Shown: positions 10,130 to 20,955 of the stretch, piece after piece
Numbering within the stretch: the first letter of the stretch is position 1
How the letters are laid out: every line of letters starts with the position of its first letter
The notes under the pieces: generated by a model
What the model saw: the letters and a program-made list of their open reading frames with translations, nothing else
What the model was told of the DNA's origin: nothing
Databases searched by the model: none
Origin: Lates calcarifer
Taxonomy: Eukaryota; Chordata; Actinopteri; Centropomidae
Assembly (NCBI RefSeq): GCF_001640805.2
Contig: NC_066844.1
Location: 7,224,053 to 7,288,052, forward strand
DNA length: 64,000 bases
Direction: 5' to 3'
Position numbers and translations under genes: made by a program

Positions 10130-10546
10130 CTATCTGAGAGGTTGAGGGATGTTCTGCTCCCAGCCCCCCAGGTTCCCGTACCCCTCTCCTCCTTGTTATG
10201 CATCTCAGTTGTGACAAACCTTGCGCTGGAGGGTACGCTCATCTGGAGGGGCAGGGACTCCATGCTGCGGTGCATGCCAGACAGTTTGGGATAGAGGAGG
10301 GGTGAACCGCTCAGACTCAGGCTTTCACTGGTGTAGGAACTGGGGGAATCGATGTGGAGGACAGGCGCTGGGCTGGGGATGAGGCGGGCAGTTGTGTGGG
10401 AACCAGCCAAGTCCTGAAGCTTGGAGTAGGGGGGGACTTTGGGTGGGAGGTCCTGGATGGTCACGCAGGAGTCGAGACTGTTAGAGTTGACTTTGTCCAG
10501 GTGAGCCAGGCTGGGTGGACGACCCAGTGACTTGGTGTTCAGCATC
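10130..10546 (-). CDS. nav1: nav1 exon 8 (residues ~802-940), GC donor
   Basis: This 417-nt exon (acceptor TTCTTAG) encodes RPPSLAHLDKVNSNSLDS, then SPAPVLHIDSPSSYTSES, YPKLSGMHRSMESLPLQM and a Ser-rich end TSLNLSDS. It matches NAV1's KPPSLANLDKVNSNSLD and YPKLSGLHRSMESLQMPM. The only frame-compatible donor is GATAG|GCAAGT, a GC donor with an otherwise perfect consensus. The nearby GT, four bases on, would put the next exon out of frame. Confidence 0.9.
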
Positions 10547-11182
10547 CTAAGAATCAGGCAGAAGAAACTAGATGTCAAGAAACAAAAACTAGGGTGATGT
10601 CCTTAGTAATGATGTTCAAAACAAAGTCTTCACAGGACCCATTCATGTGCACGATGTGTATTATCTATTTCTTTTTATGTTTTGTTAATTTTTTTGAGTT
10701 TTTCACTCAAATTAAAAAAAAAAAACTACTAATTTTCTAATTTACTTATACTTCTGTGTACCAAGGCAGATAGTTGTGGTTTCACAAGGTCTAGAGAGAG
10801 CACTCTTTAAGATGTCTGCCTCCAAAATTCAACAGCAAACATAAATCAAAACAAACAATAGTCCCATTGCTCTGGACCATGTCTTTGGTAGAAAATGGTT
10901 CCAGGAAAAAACTATTGACATGAGCTTTCCAGATTATTTAGAGTAACTGGGACACTGTTTCTGGGAAGAGATGTAGCTGTTGAATTTTTTAGATGTCTTT
11001 TCTCAATCCTGAGGGCACCACAACTGAAATTCCATTCATTGTATTGAGATGGTAGCAGAAATCTTGGAAATATACCATGAAACTAAAATGTACCCACATG
11101 GGAAGATACCACAATAGGTCAGTGAGAAAATGTGCTTTTTTGTAATTTAAGTGAAATGCCACTTAAAAGCAGAATGAGAGAC

Positions 11183-11943
11183 CTTGGTGTGGTGGGTGAT
11201 GACAGTTCGGGGTATTTGCTGCTGCTGGTCCGTCTCAGGCCGTGTAGTTTCACGGCAGACTCTCCTGTTGATTCAGACTGAGTCCCCTCTCCTTTCAAAG
11301 AGCCACAGTCTATGTCAACGCCCACAGCCTTGGCCTTGGCTCTCTCCTTCTCCTTTCTCTCTGTCTGTCTGATTCACTGGGCCTGTGCTTGTTCGATTAG
11401 CCATTTTACTGCTGCAGCTACTAGGCTCTTTAACCCTAGGCCCTGCAGAAGCCACGGGCACAGGTTTCAAACTCAAGAGGCTGGGGTCAATGCTGCCGCT
11501 GACAGGCCGAGTTGCAGGGCGACCAATCACACTGAGCGTGCTTGATTTGGCCGGTCGAGGCAGGCTGCGGTACTGAATGCTGTTTCGGGCGTTTGGCCCC
11601 AGGAAGCTCTGCTCACTGCTGGCATCAAAACTGTTTTTGCGACCAGAGGGTGTTCCTCCTCCCACAGGCTTCACAGGGATGCCAGAGGACTTGGGGGTTT
11701 TCCCTACAGTAGCAGAGCCACTGGAGATGGTGGCGCCCCCTGCTGTCATAACAGTGGCGGTACCAGTGGCTGTTGGTGGTTTCTTGTACCCAAAGGAGGC
11801 TCCAGCAGAGGGTTTAACTAAACCTGATGGCGGCTTGCGGTGCTCTCCATGATGATCCCTGCCGGCGTCAGAACGAGACCGTTGCAGACCAGCAGTTTTA
11901 ATGGAAATCTTGGATTTGTCCAGTGGCTTCTCACTTTTAGGTG
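11183..11943 (-). CDS. nav1: nav1 exon 7 (residues ~549-801), with a one-base frame break
   Basis: This is the largest internal exon (761 nt). It encodes LDKSKISIKTAGLQRSRSDA, then KPPSGLVKPSAGASFGYKKP, SSGIPVKPVGG (an SxIP motif, SGIP at 11675-11686), NSIQYRSLPRPAKSSTLSV and PVNQTDREK. Family comparison then expects EKERAKAKAV, and that sequence is present but one base out of frame. The A-triplet at 11354-11356 appears to hold one base too many. As given, translation would stop soon after TDREK, at about 11315. The later frame (AKAVGVDIDCGSL ... KYPELSSPTTP) joins the next exon properly. The exon has 757 internal bases where a multiple of three is needed, again one extra. The donor is AAG|GTCTCT, rather weak. 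Confidence 0.9.
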
Positions 11944-13055
11944 CTGCATAAAGAAGGAAAGAACGACATAGCATAGTTGAATACCATGAATGCTTGGTTT
12001 GGCCTGTAGTCACCATAACCCTGAAGAGAGGATGGATAGATTGGATGGGTCAATGGGCCAGTAAACCCAGTAAACTTGAAATAGTTAATCAGCATTGTCA
12101 TACATAATTTCTCTCCAACTAGACAGCTTCACATAAAAGACAATGTGTATCATTCCAGACTTTACAGCTGAGATAAAATATAAGCAAGACACAGCTGTAT
12201 TTACTTAGAGAGCTTTAATGTGTCCAGCACGTCGAGAGTGACTCACCAACAGACTGACTTAAAGGGGCCTTATGCAAGATTAAACTTTCAAAACAATACC
12301 AGATAACTCTGATCAGTTTGGATCATCTCAGTAATGAAAGAGTTGGCAACTATGTAAAGACTGAAGGAGGAAATTCATAAAAGCAAATACAACCTCTTAA
12401 GATATTCTGTAAACCTGGTACAAGCCTTAAAAATGCATCAGCTGAGAGAATGTTTTTCTCTTTAAACTGCAGCCAAAACACATACAATCAGAACTAATTT
12501 TAATTACGTATTTTAAAAGCTGAAATTAAGTTGAGCAAATTAAAATGAGAGGCCAAGAAATGTTGGTATTGGAACTCAATTTTACCCTATTATTCAATCA
12601 TGGTGTGTTTTGATGGGGATTAAAGGACACAGAAATAAATTTACTTGCTGCAGATGGCAGACACAGTGTCTCTGCAGACATGTACAGTAATAAGCTTTTC
12701 TCTGAGATAATAGAAGAAACATGGCTTTAGGCTTAAAACTGAGATTTTTTTCTCAATGAAATGGATTTCATGGTGCATTCTTTCTTCTTTGTACTGAGCT
12801 GTGCTACAAATCAAAACCTGGCTTACGCTAAGGGGTATACTTCTGTATTCATCTTGACACCGAGCAGATATCCGCCTTGGCTGCTCTATAAACAGACTCT
12901 GTTTTACATTTGGATTCAGTATACAAAAAGATAATGGATGACATAGATTTCCTAGTTAAAACAAGGTAACAATGGCAGTGATCCACCAAATTCTTATAGG
13001 AGAGGAATAGCAGAGAAAAACAGACATAATGTGAAAATATGCTATCTGATCTCAC
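11944..13055 (-). other. nav1 intron 6
   Basis: Intron of 1.1 kb; no repeats or coding potential recognised. Confidence 0.6.
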
Positions 13056-13356
13056 CTGCAACTCTGAGCACGCTCTGAGAGGTATGGGTGATGGGGGAGG
13101 TCACGCCCACAGGAGGATTACGACCCTTCTTGAAACTCCCTGGCTGACCCAAACTTTGTGGCTTCTTCAGTTCACCTTTACCCCCTAAATCTTCACTGAG
13201 GCTCGGAGGCTTCTTTCGCCACTTGCTTGGGGCCTCTGTCTTGAGGCTCCCTGTTTCATAGCTGCAACTATCAAGCTTGTGGCTGGCCTTACCATCCTCG
13301 CTATACCAAGACAGTCCGCTTTCCACCAGGGAGCGCTTCTCTGCATCAGTGCGGAG
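13056..13356 (-). CDS. nav1: nav1 exon 6 (residues 449-548)
   Basis: This 301-nt exon follows a CT-rich acceptor tract ending TCTGCAG. It encodes LRTDAEKRSLVESGLSWYSE, then a basic Ser/Lys-rich part with SKWRKKPPSLSED, and ends PVGVTSPITHTSQSVLRVA before a phase-1 donor (GTGAGATC). It matches NAV1 throughout and belongs to the basic microtubule-binding half of the protein. Confidence 0.95.
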
Positions 13357-13503
13357 CTGCAGAGAGAGGGAGAGGGAAGGGGCACAGTGTGGGTAACCAT
13401 CAGACATGTTGTGTGTTATCTGTGGAGCTGACTGTTCTTTGTAATCTTTGTTTCATCTAAGCTGCATTCCAGTGGGAAGTAGTGAGAGATAGACTGATCT
13501 GTT

Positions 13504-13520
13504 AAAAAAAAAAAAAAAAA
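13504..13520. repeat. Poly(A) tract
   Basis: Seventeen A residues on the plus strand in intron 5. It may be the tail of an old retro-insert, but no body is recognisable. Confidence 0.9.
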
Positions 13521-14426
13521 CACAGGGAAAGACAAAGGAAGGAAAACAAAAAAACGGAGAAGGAAAAACTGTGCATGGATTTAAGACTTTGAGAGATAAA
13601 TCAGTATCTGATTTAGCAGTGGCTGCTTGGTTTGAAAAGAAAACTTATACAGTATTTTTTTTAAATATGTCACTGTGCAGTGGACAAAAAAAGACAGCTC
13701 CACTGTAATAGAAAAATCATGCGGTGCATTGAGGAGGTAGCACTGAGGACAAAATTGGACATGCTGCTTCTTGGCACACTATGAATGTGATACAGAGCGA
13801 CAGATGGCTCATTGAGTACCTCTAATGTTCATTTCTTCTGAGCATTCTGCAAGTAAGCACTATTCCTATAATGAAGTACAAAATGTTAACCTGTGAGAAA
13901 GGTAGGAACCACTACCATTGCCGCAAAACTGAACATAAAGCAAGTTTGAAAAATGTAACGATTCCTTCTAGACATGTTTTAAGACACTCTCTGTGTGGAA
14001 TAACAATTTATGTCTGATAGAGTTCAATCACTGAATTATAAAAATCATCTACTTCTTCTCCCTCATAAAAAATCCATAACCTATGAATTTAAAAATATTG
14101 TATATTTCCAAATTGAAATTCAAAAAATACTTCACTGAAAAGTCCATTTTTAGTGTATGTGCTCTGGAGGTTTTGCACTGTGGCCGATCATATTTCTCTT
14201 CAGTTTCATTTTAATGACAGAGGTGAGGTGTGGTTTCTTTTTGTGGCCTTTGTCAAAGAAAAGGGACTCGCATTTAACACACCACACAATGTAAATCACA
14301 GAATGAGGCTTTGAAAATGCTTCAAATAAAGGCCTCAGCTGCAATCTTTAGCACTGCTTTTACAAACAAAACATGTTATGTTATCACATGCTGTATACAG
14401 CTGTCTGGTGCAGTGTTTCAGCTCAC

Positions 14427-14577
14427 CATAACAGAAGAGTTCCGTCTGGATCCCAGGGGTGTGCTTGGGAGGGAGTTAAGAGAGGAGCTGGCATTGAACT
14501 CCTCTGAACTGAGGTTCTCCGAGCCATCGCCATCACCATCACTGAGCCCGCTGCTTATGGAGCTGCTTTCATCCCAG
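14427..14577 (-). CDS. nav1: nav1 exon 5 (residues 398-448)
   Basis: This 151-nt exon enters in phase 2 and leaves in phase 0. It encodes WDESSSISSGLSDGDGDGSE followed by NLSSEEFNASSSLNSLPSTP and LGSRRNSSVM, an almost exact match to NAV1. Human NAV1 has a short SDASDN run where this gene has a small Asp-Gly repeat. The acceptor is CATTTCAG and the donor GTGAGC. Confidence 0.95.
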
Positions 14578-16114
14578 CTGAAATGAGACAGGATGACAAG
14601 TCAGCAAAAAACAAGTGCTCTTGTCAAATAAATGACAACCATGTGAATGTGCAGTAGGTAAAGCTGCAGAAATCTGTGTTTGCTGGGACAAAAATCATGG
14701 TTGCAACAGCGATATGTCCATCTGTCTACAGTAAGTTGTCTCTGGAGGTGGCCACATGCTCAAACAAGCAGGTAATTCCAACATGGCTGCAGCTGCTTTG
14801 ATTTGATTCAACTAATACATCAGAGCTCTAGGTCATATGGTGAGCAAACCCACAGAAGTGCACGTTTTAGTTTTAGTGGAAATAAAGTATGATTTTTACA
14901 TTTATTAGCCAATTGTCTAAATCATAATGGTTCAGAACTTATGACCATTTGTCTAAAGATCCAGTTTCAACCATTACTGTGGTGCATTATGAAGCAAGAA
15001 CTTCTCAAAATGAGTTAATTCATTTTTCATAAAATCAATGTTTTTTTTGGAACATTCTTTCTCATTCTTAAATTGGTTATAAAACTGAACTTCTAAATTC
15101 AAGTTATAAAAAATTAAGGTAAAGTATTTATATAAGATTGATCCTAACTCAGTAAATCCACATGACAGCAAAGCTAGCAGTTTTTAAGCAGAGGCCAACA
15201 CACTGCAATCTTTAACTGTAACTTCAAGAGAAACTTTATAGGATGTGCTGATAAATCATGCTGAAGAAAAAGTATGCTGACTGACAGCTCAGGGTTTAGA
15301 AAGCAGTCTGGTATGCTCTAAAGAAGCAGGATAAGGAGAAATCAGAATGACAGCTTCCTAAACCCTCGATGACCCTTCCCTCCACCCCACAGAGAAGTGT
15401 CAGCGTCACCCCAAACCAGATGCTGCCAGAGTGGCCCCTTGCGTGAGGAAGGCAGGGATGGGCAGTCCCAGCAGAGCTGAGAGAAACTGCTCACTGGGCA
15501 TCAGACCTCTGGATGCATTTGTATTTGAAATGTATTTAAAATGCAGATTCGCTGTGTGGAGTTCAACAAGAGGTGTAGCCTCTCAGTCAACCAAACCATC
15601 ACAGGAGGTTGTTGCCCAAGGAGAGTTTAAAATTGAAGAGTAAAATATTTTTATGTGCTTTAGAAGGGCAATAATGCCTTGTTGAATTTAAAAATTATAT
15701 CTCAAGAGAGCTAAATACAAGTCCAGCTTGGATTTTGTATAATTGCGTTCCCCATCATTTCTTCTGGCAACCACAGGTGGTAATCAAATTTTTGTTGGCG
15801 CACAAAAATGTGGCACAGTGGAAAAGGTAAATTAATAAGACCCTTTAAAAGCTGAGTCACTGCTTGAGCTGAATCAGTTCTTTTCCCTTTCTTTTGCTTT
15901 CCCCACTGAGCTGAAAATGCTCTTTGTGGGTCTGCAGTCTGCAATTAGCAGAGGCATGGAACATGGAATTGCATAGAAAAATACAGGGAGACAAAAATGG
16001 CCCATACACATTCAGAATTGGATTTAATCACACGGCTGTAGTTCAGTTGTAGTCGCAGTTGTAAAACAAAGATGAAGCTTAGCCTGACACTTTGTACTGG
16101 TTTTGAGCATTCTC

Positions 16115-16141
<27 letters not shown>
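16115..16141. repeat. (AT)n microsatellite
   Basis: About 13 AT units. Confidence 0.95.
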
Positions 16142-16146
<5 letters not shown>

Positions 16147-17287
16147 TATCAACATTTTAGTGAAGATTTGTGGCCACAGATACGTGACCTCAGAAGCAAA
16201 GTTTGACATGAGAAGGAAAAAAACCTAAGATAAATGTTTGATTTTAGAATTTTGATTTACATTGAGCACAGATGTTGTGGTATGTCTGAACAATACCACC
16301 TCTGTCAGGAGTAACAGAGGGGCTGTGAATAACCCCACAGGGATGTCAGCCTAAGAGGAGGCAGGAGGGCTTGTGGGCTGTTGATACTACAAGCCAAACT
16401 GTCTGCTCTCAGGGGCGGAATCCAGACAGGGAGAGGGTGGGAGTACACCAGCAAAGTGCATACTTCATACATAGGGTGGCAATTAACATTTTGTTTTCTG
16501 TGGCACAACTCCAACATCTCTCTGATTTGTGTGTCCGTGCTATTATTTTGAGTTGGGTTGCTGTGAAAATGTTTTGATTTAAGAAGACTAGGGGATGGTT
16601 GGTGGGGTGGAGCAGGTCGGGGCATTGCAATTATTGTTCACACTTGGTCCTGGATCTAAAAGCATCACTACAAAACGCATACATGGACAAACACAAGTGC
16701 TGGTTGCCACTATGGCAAGATTTGCAGCATTGGTGAAAACTGCTGCAAAGATAAACGAAGCAAGAGAAACAAGCAGACGTAGCATTCTAAAACCAGTTAT
16801 AAGCTTTATTGTCTTGTAACTATAACACCAGATGAAATAGCACACACTCAGAAGAATGCATCTTGCAGTTCAGTTCTGGCACTGCATACATTCTCTGCAT
16901 AAGGGACAGTAAAGACAAGGCTCCTGGGACTGCATGCCTATGGCTGAGTGAGTGGTGAAGACGTCCTCTATTATACAGATAGCTGTGGTAGCAGCACTGC
17001 AGTGTCCTCCAAGAATAAAATGTGTTACCACAGATGTTGTAATTTTACTGCCAATTCAGTGTCAACACATAAATCTCCTGCACTTTTCTCCACCATACCA
17101 TATTCAACCTCATGTCAACATAATTCACACGTGTAAAACGGTTCAATAGTAACTAGACCAAGTAAGGTATTAAATGTACTCAACTCCATTGTAACATCAA
17201 AGTATTATTGTAAAATGTCGTTATTCAAGAACTAAAAATGTAGGGAACCCAGTCGAATGAATCCTCTATTCATGAGTAGTTTATCGG

Positions 17288-17313
17288 CTAATGTTACTGT
17301 ACTGTAACATTAG
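17288..17313. repeat. Perfect 10-bp inverted repeat
   Basis: CTAATGTTAC and GTAACATTAG are separated by six bases (TGTACT). It lies about 220 bases downstream (gene direction) of the candidate alternative first exon. Confidence 0.9.
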
Positions 17314-17532
17314 TCAAAAGCCAGGTCAGATTTACAGTGATTTAAAGTCAGCGGTTAAATCTATTAGTCCACGGTCCCTATGAAAGAACAGCCAGGAACG
17401 TTAGATAAATTATAGTTAGAGGGCAAATAAAGAAAGCCACTGTAGCATCTCAACAAAATTCACGGCTATAAAAATGTCGGAAAAGTTGTCTAGTGTGTCT
17501 GAGGGAAAACAGTGATAAAACATCATTATTAC

Positions 17533-17885
17533 CTTGGCGTAAAAAGTAAAGTCCTTTTAGCTCTTGGCGCCGACTGCAGAGACGGCACTTCCCCGATTAA
17601 AACACGACCGCTCATTTGTGACCGTTTTACAGTTTTTGGTGAGCGCAGCTTCCTTGAATCATCCGAGTGCTGAGTTTTAAATTCATATCTTCCGCAGGCA
17701 GAGACAGAGACCCCTTTTCTCACATTCAGCGAGCGGAGAGAAGCAGTCGGCAACCGGACAGGCAACACCCCCCTCCCATAAAAAAAGAGGAAGAAAAGAA
17801 GAGGGATGACGAGACCGGAGAGACCCCCATACTCCTCTGTGAGATGATGGCCAACGGCTGTCCTGTCGAGCCGAACGGTATCCAT
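17533..17885 (-). CDS. nav1: Candidate alternative first exon of a short nav1 form
   Basis: A locally GC-rich segment in the 14 kb intron ends at a good donor (CCAAG|GTAATAATG). An ATG at 17615 opens 27 codons starting MSGRVLIGEVPSLQS and ending in phase 2, exactly the phase the next exon (14577) accepts, giving ...TLLFTP-S-WDESSS. A longer in-frame ATG exists at 17885, but the residues between (a hydrophobic run, low complexity) look like untranslated sequence. Start context is weak (C at -3). An internal promoter producing a protein without the first ~400 residues is plausible; there is no direct proof. Confidence 0.4.
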
Positions 17886-17891
17886 GGTAAC
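17878..17891. promoter_or_regulatory. X-box-like (RFX) motif at the internal promoter candidate
   Basis: GTATCCATGGTAAC fits the palindromic RFX binding pattern GTNRCC-N2-RGYAAC with one mismatch, at the start of the candidate alternative first exon. Motif only, no binding data. Confidence 0.35.
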
Positions 17892-18224
17892 CTGACCTCC
17901 AAGTAATCTGATTACTCGGTAGTGGTTAATGAAGCAGATTTTTTTGTTTCAGTTGACTTTGCATACATAATTAGCTTTCAAACAAGTACTGTATTTAAAT
18001 AAGTTTGTTTTCTTTTATCAAACCGTTCACCAATCAAATCTGAAAACAGAATTTATGGTAGCTAATTAAAACGTTATACACTAGCATTAGCTCCTCATGT
18101 ATTAGCATACATGTATTTTTTTTTTCTGTCGTGCAAGGGACGAAGTTGGGGATTTTGAGTCATTAAGAGCAACCCCCCCAACCTATATGAAAAATCGTCT
18201 GAGGGTATAGTTAGTTTTAGGAGT

Positions 18225-18256
18225 AAAATTAATTATTATTAAAATTAATTATTATT
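18225..18256. repeat. Tandem duplication, 16 bp x 2
   Basis: AAAATTAATTATTATT occurs twice, head to tail, without mismatch. Confidence 0.95.
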
Positions 18257-19733
18257 TTCCTCGTGGAATTATCTGCCAGTTAATTGTTTAGTAAAAGATA
18301 ATTTCCCAGAGACCAAGAGAGCTTTCTGCATTTCAGCAAGTCGAAAAAAGGAGCAAAGCCTCACACTGGATGTGTGGCTTTTGCTTAAAAATCGACATCC
18401 AACAATGAATTGATTATCAAAAGGTAGCACCCCCGTAGCTGGCCTATAGGTTTATAGTTAAATTAGGTCTTCTTTTTTTAAATGAATGAACAAATATCAA
18501 TCATAGTTGCTAAAACCTAGATAGGGGCACTCCACCAATTACAGATTAAATTTAATTTACTTCTCAAAACACTTCTCAACCCAGGGAAAAAATATATATA
18601 GTGTAGTGTCTGCTGAATAGAAAATATTTCCAGTTTAGCCATTAAAATTGGGCAGATGTTAAAGGACATTAAGGCCATCTTGTTAGGAGTTTGTTTTGAA
18701 AGTCTCTGTGTTCCCTAGTGTTCAAAGACTGCTGAACGGTACTTGTCTGTATCCATCAGAGTCACTGATATTAGCTGAATCCAGTGTAAACAGGGTTAGG
18801 TCCATCTCAAGCTGGACAAATGCTGTGAAATAAGTCTTATCCTCTTTGCAAGTTACTCTTAAGAGTGAGGACTTTCTTGTAATTTTCAGGGTTTTAAAGT
18901 TACCTGTAATGGGACAAAGGATTTAAAAGCCCATATAAATAGACCAATCTGAGGTCAGACTTCCTTTTATATTTAAGAGATGATTAGAATGATTGATGTC
19001 CCCTAAAAATAAAATGTGCTCCATCTTCATTCATTACCTTCTGGGGCCAGCCTGGAAAAACTCAGTTTAAGGTAAAGTCTGAATCACTGCGAGTGCAACC
19101 ACAAACCCACAGATGACACGAGGACCTCCAGTGAGGCATGAGTGGCCTTGGAAAACCTCCCTCCCCTTCTCATTAGCAGTGGAACAGTCTCACGGTGATG
19201 ATCTCACCAGATCTCTTCTCTGTAAACTAACCACTCCAGGAGGTAAAGCCTCTGTGGGCCAAAGAGGTCCCACGCCCAGTCCACATCTCCAGTCAAAATT
19301 GGTTCAGTCTGAATGTGGCTGGAGTTATTTTGATTCGAAATGTAGTGACAAAGAATCGTACATAACTGAAGAGCATGAACGTATCCACATTTTATCTTAC
19401 AGGCTCATTACTGAGCAGAAAAAGCAAAGATGACAAAAATAACAAATGGACTTTAGTGATTTCAACAGTTAATATTTTAAACAAAAAGAACTTATTGACC
19501 CCTATGATAAATTACAGTTTTGAGGCTCTCTCTGTTTTTCCACATCAGGCCACATTTTGTAATATAAATACAGAGTCAGCTTAACTGGAATTTTAGATGA
19601 CTGTGGTTTTACTTTTTGTTAAAATTAAACAACTGTTTTGCTGTCAGAGTGTGTACCAGACATACAGGCATTCTTCAGAATCTCTTTAACAGAGAGAGAT
19701 GCTAGTGTGATACAAGCTTGTTGTGTCTGCTTC

Positions 19734-19754
19734 TTTTTTTTTTTTTTTTTTTTT
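19734..19754. repeat. Poly(T) tract
   Basis: Twenty-one T residues, intron 4. Confidence 0.95.
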
Positions 19755-20542
19755 AAGAATTCTCACTCTGATCTGAACATCTGCTGCTCACAAACAACAT
19801 AAAACATTTTGTTTAGATACCTGTTGGTTACTTCAAAACTTTACATCTTAATAGCAAAACACAAACTTGGATGCTTATTTCTTTGCCTAGAAAGATGACT
19901 AAAATAAACAGTTTACAGTACAAAAAAAAGAAACTGTGCCGCTCACATCTCCTGTTTATCTCAGCCAGGCCACAGAGCTGCTAAACACGCTGTCATCTAA
20001 AAAGGCTTGAAGTCATGTTTGCACTGCATAGTAACAGCTGTCCTGCACTGATAACCAAATGGCTTATGTCAGAAACATCCTCTTTATGTATGCCTAGGTC
20101 CTTCAGCAATGTTGCCACCACTAGTCTCGGGCATTTACAAACTGTTAAAACAGAGATTTAGCCCATCTGTGAGACGTTACAGCACCACAAGGCCCTTTAG
20201 TTGTTTTCACTGAGGTTACCAGACAGGAAACCATTTTCATGATCTGACCTTTACTGTTGTGGCTTTTGATCTATCAGTGCTGCTGTCTCCCTCTGGTGCA
20301 GTAAATTCTGCTGCAATATGTGAGTCTAAAAATGGATTTAAAATACATATTGAAGAGAATAAAGGACTGAGACATGAAATCTCAAGTTCACCAAATGTCT
20401 TTTTAAATACATATGAAATATTTTGTCCAAACGGCTACTTAGTAGTAAACTACATTACAGCTGAAACATTAACAAGCTGTCATAACAAGAGTCAGTTTTC
20501 CACAGTGAGCACCAAGCCAGACAAAACCTAAAAATGATCAAA

Positions 20543-20955
20543 TACACCATGAGGACAGAAGTATGTGGACATGCAAACAGTGAGGCCCATGTTTGATTGT
20601 TGAAAATCTGCTTCAAACCCGTGGATATTTATATGCAGCTATATACCAACCTCCAGTCTTTCCTGGAAGGCTTGCCACTGGATTTTGGAACTGAGCTGCA
20701 GGGATTTGCTCCCATTCACCCACAAGATCATTAGTGAGGTCAGGCGCTGATGTTGGACAATAAGGTCTGGCTCTTTCAAATGTCACTGCCTGCAGTTCAT
20801 CCCAAAGGTGCTGGATGAAGTTGAGGTCAGGAATCTGGGGGCTGGGAGGATGTCATATTGAAACAGGAAAGTGTTGAAACTGTTGCCACCAATATGTAGG
20901 CGAAATAATTTCTAAAATGTACTTTAACATCAAGACTTCCCTAGCCCAAGGTCAG
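20543..20955 (-). mobile_element. Tc1/mariner-like element fossil (transposase C-terminus)
   Basis: The minus strand reads PDLNFIQHLWDELQ, then TSAPDLTNDLVGEWEQIPAA, the C-terminal end of Tc1-type transposases (family pattern PDLNPIExLW...). The catalytic Glu of the DD34E triad is replaced by Gln here. Upstream, WWQQFQHFPVS resembles the stretch before the second Asp, but a stop breaks it. The end near 20550 (GGACAGAAGTATGTGGACA) resembles the terminal repeat of common fish elements. Same strand as nav1, inactive. Confidence 0.8.

Larger units (their letters stand above)
14578..17532 (-). other. nav1 intron 4, 3' part
   Basis: Non-coding. It holds an (AT)n tract at 16115-16141 and a 10-bp inverted repeat at 17288-17313. 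No genes or named repeats seen. Confidence 0.65.

Noticed and set aside
11350..11358. Programmed ribosomal frameshift as explanation of the exon 7 break
   Set aside because: No slippery heptamer plus structure is evident, and no such event is known to me for NAV1; an indel is simpler.
11312..11852. Plus-strand open frames over exon 7
   Set aside because: Mirror frames of a Ser/Pro-rich coding exon.
17616..17885. Longer in-frame start of the 17.5 kb exon (MDTVRLDRT...)
   Set aside because: Low-complexity hydrophobic stretch without conservation I know; more likely leader. The shorter start is preferred, though unproven.
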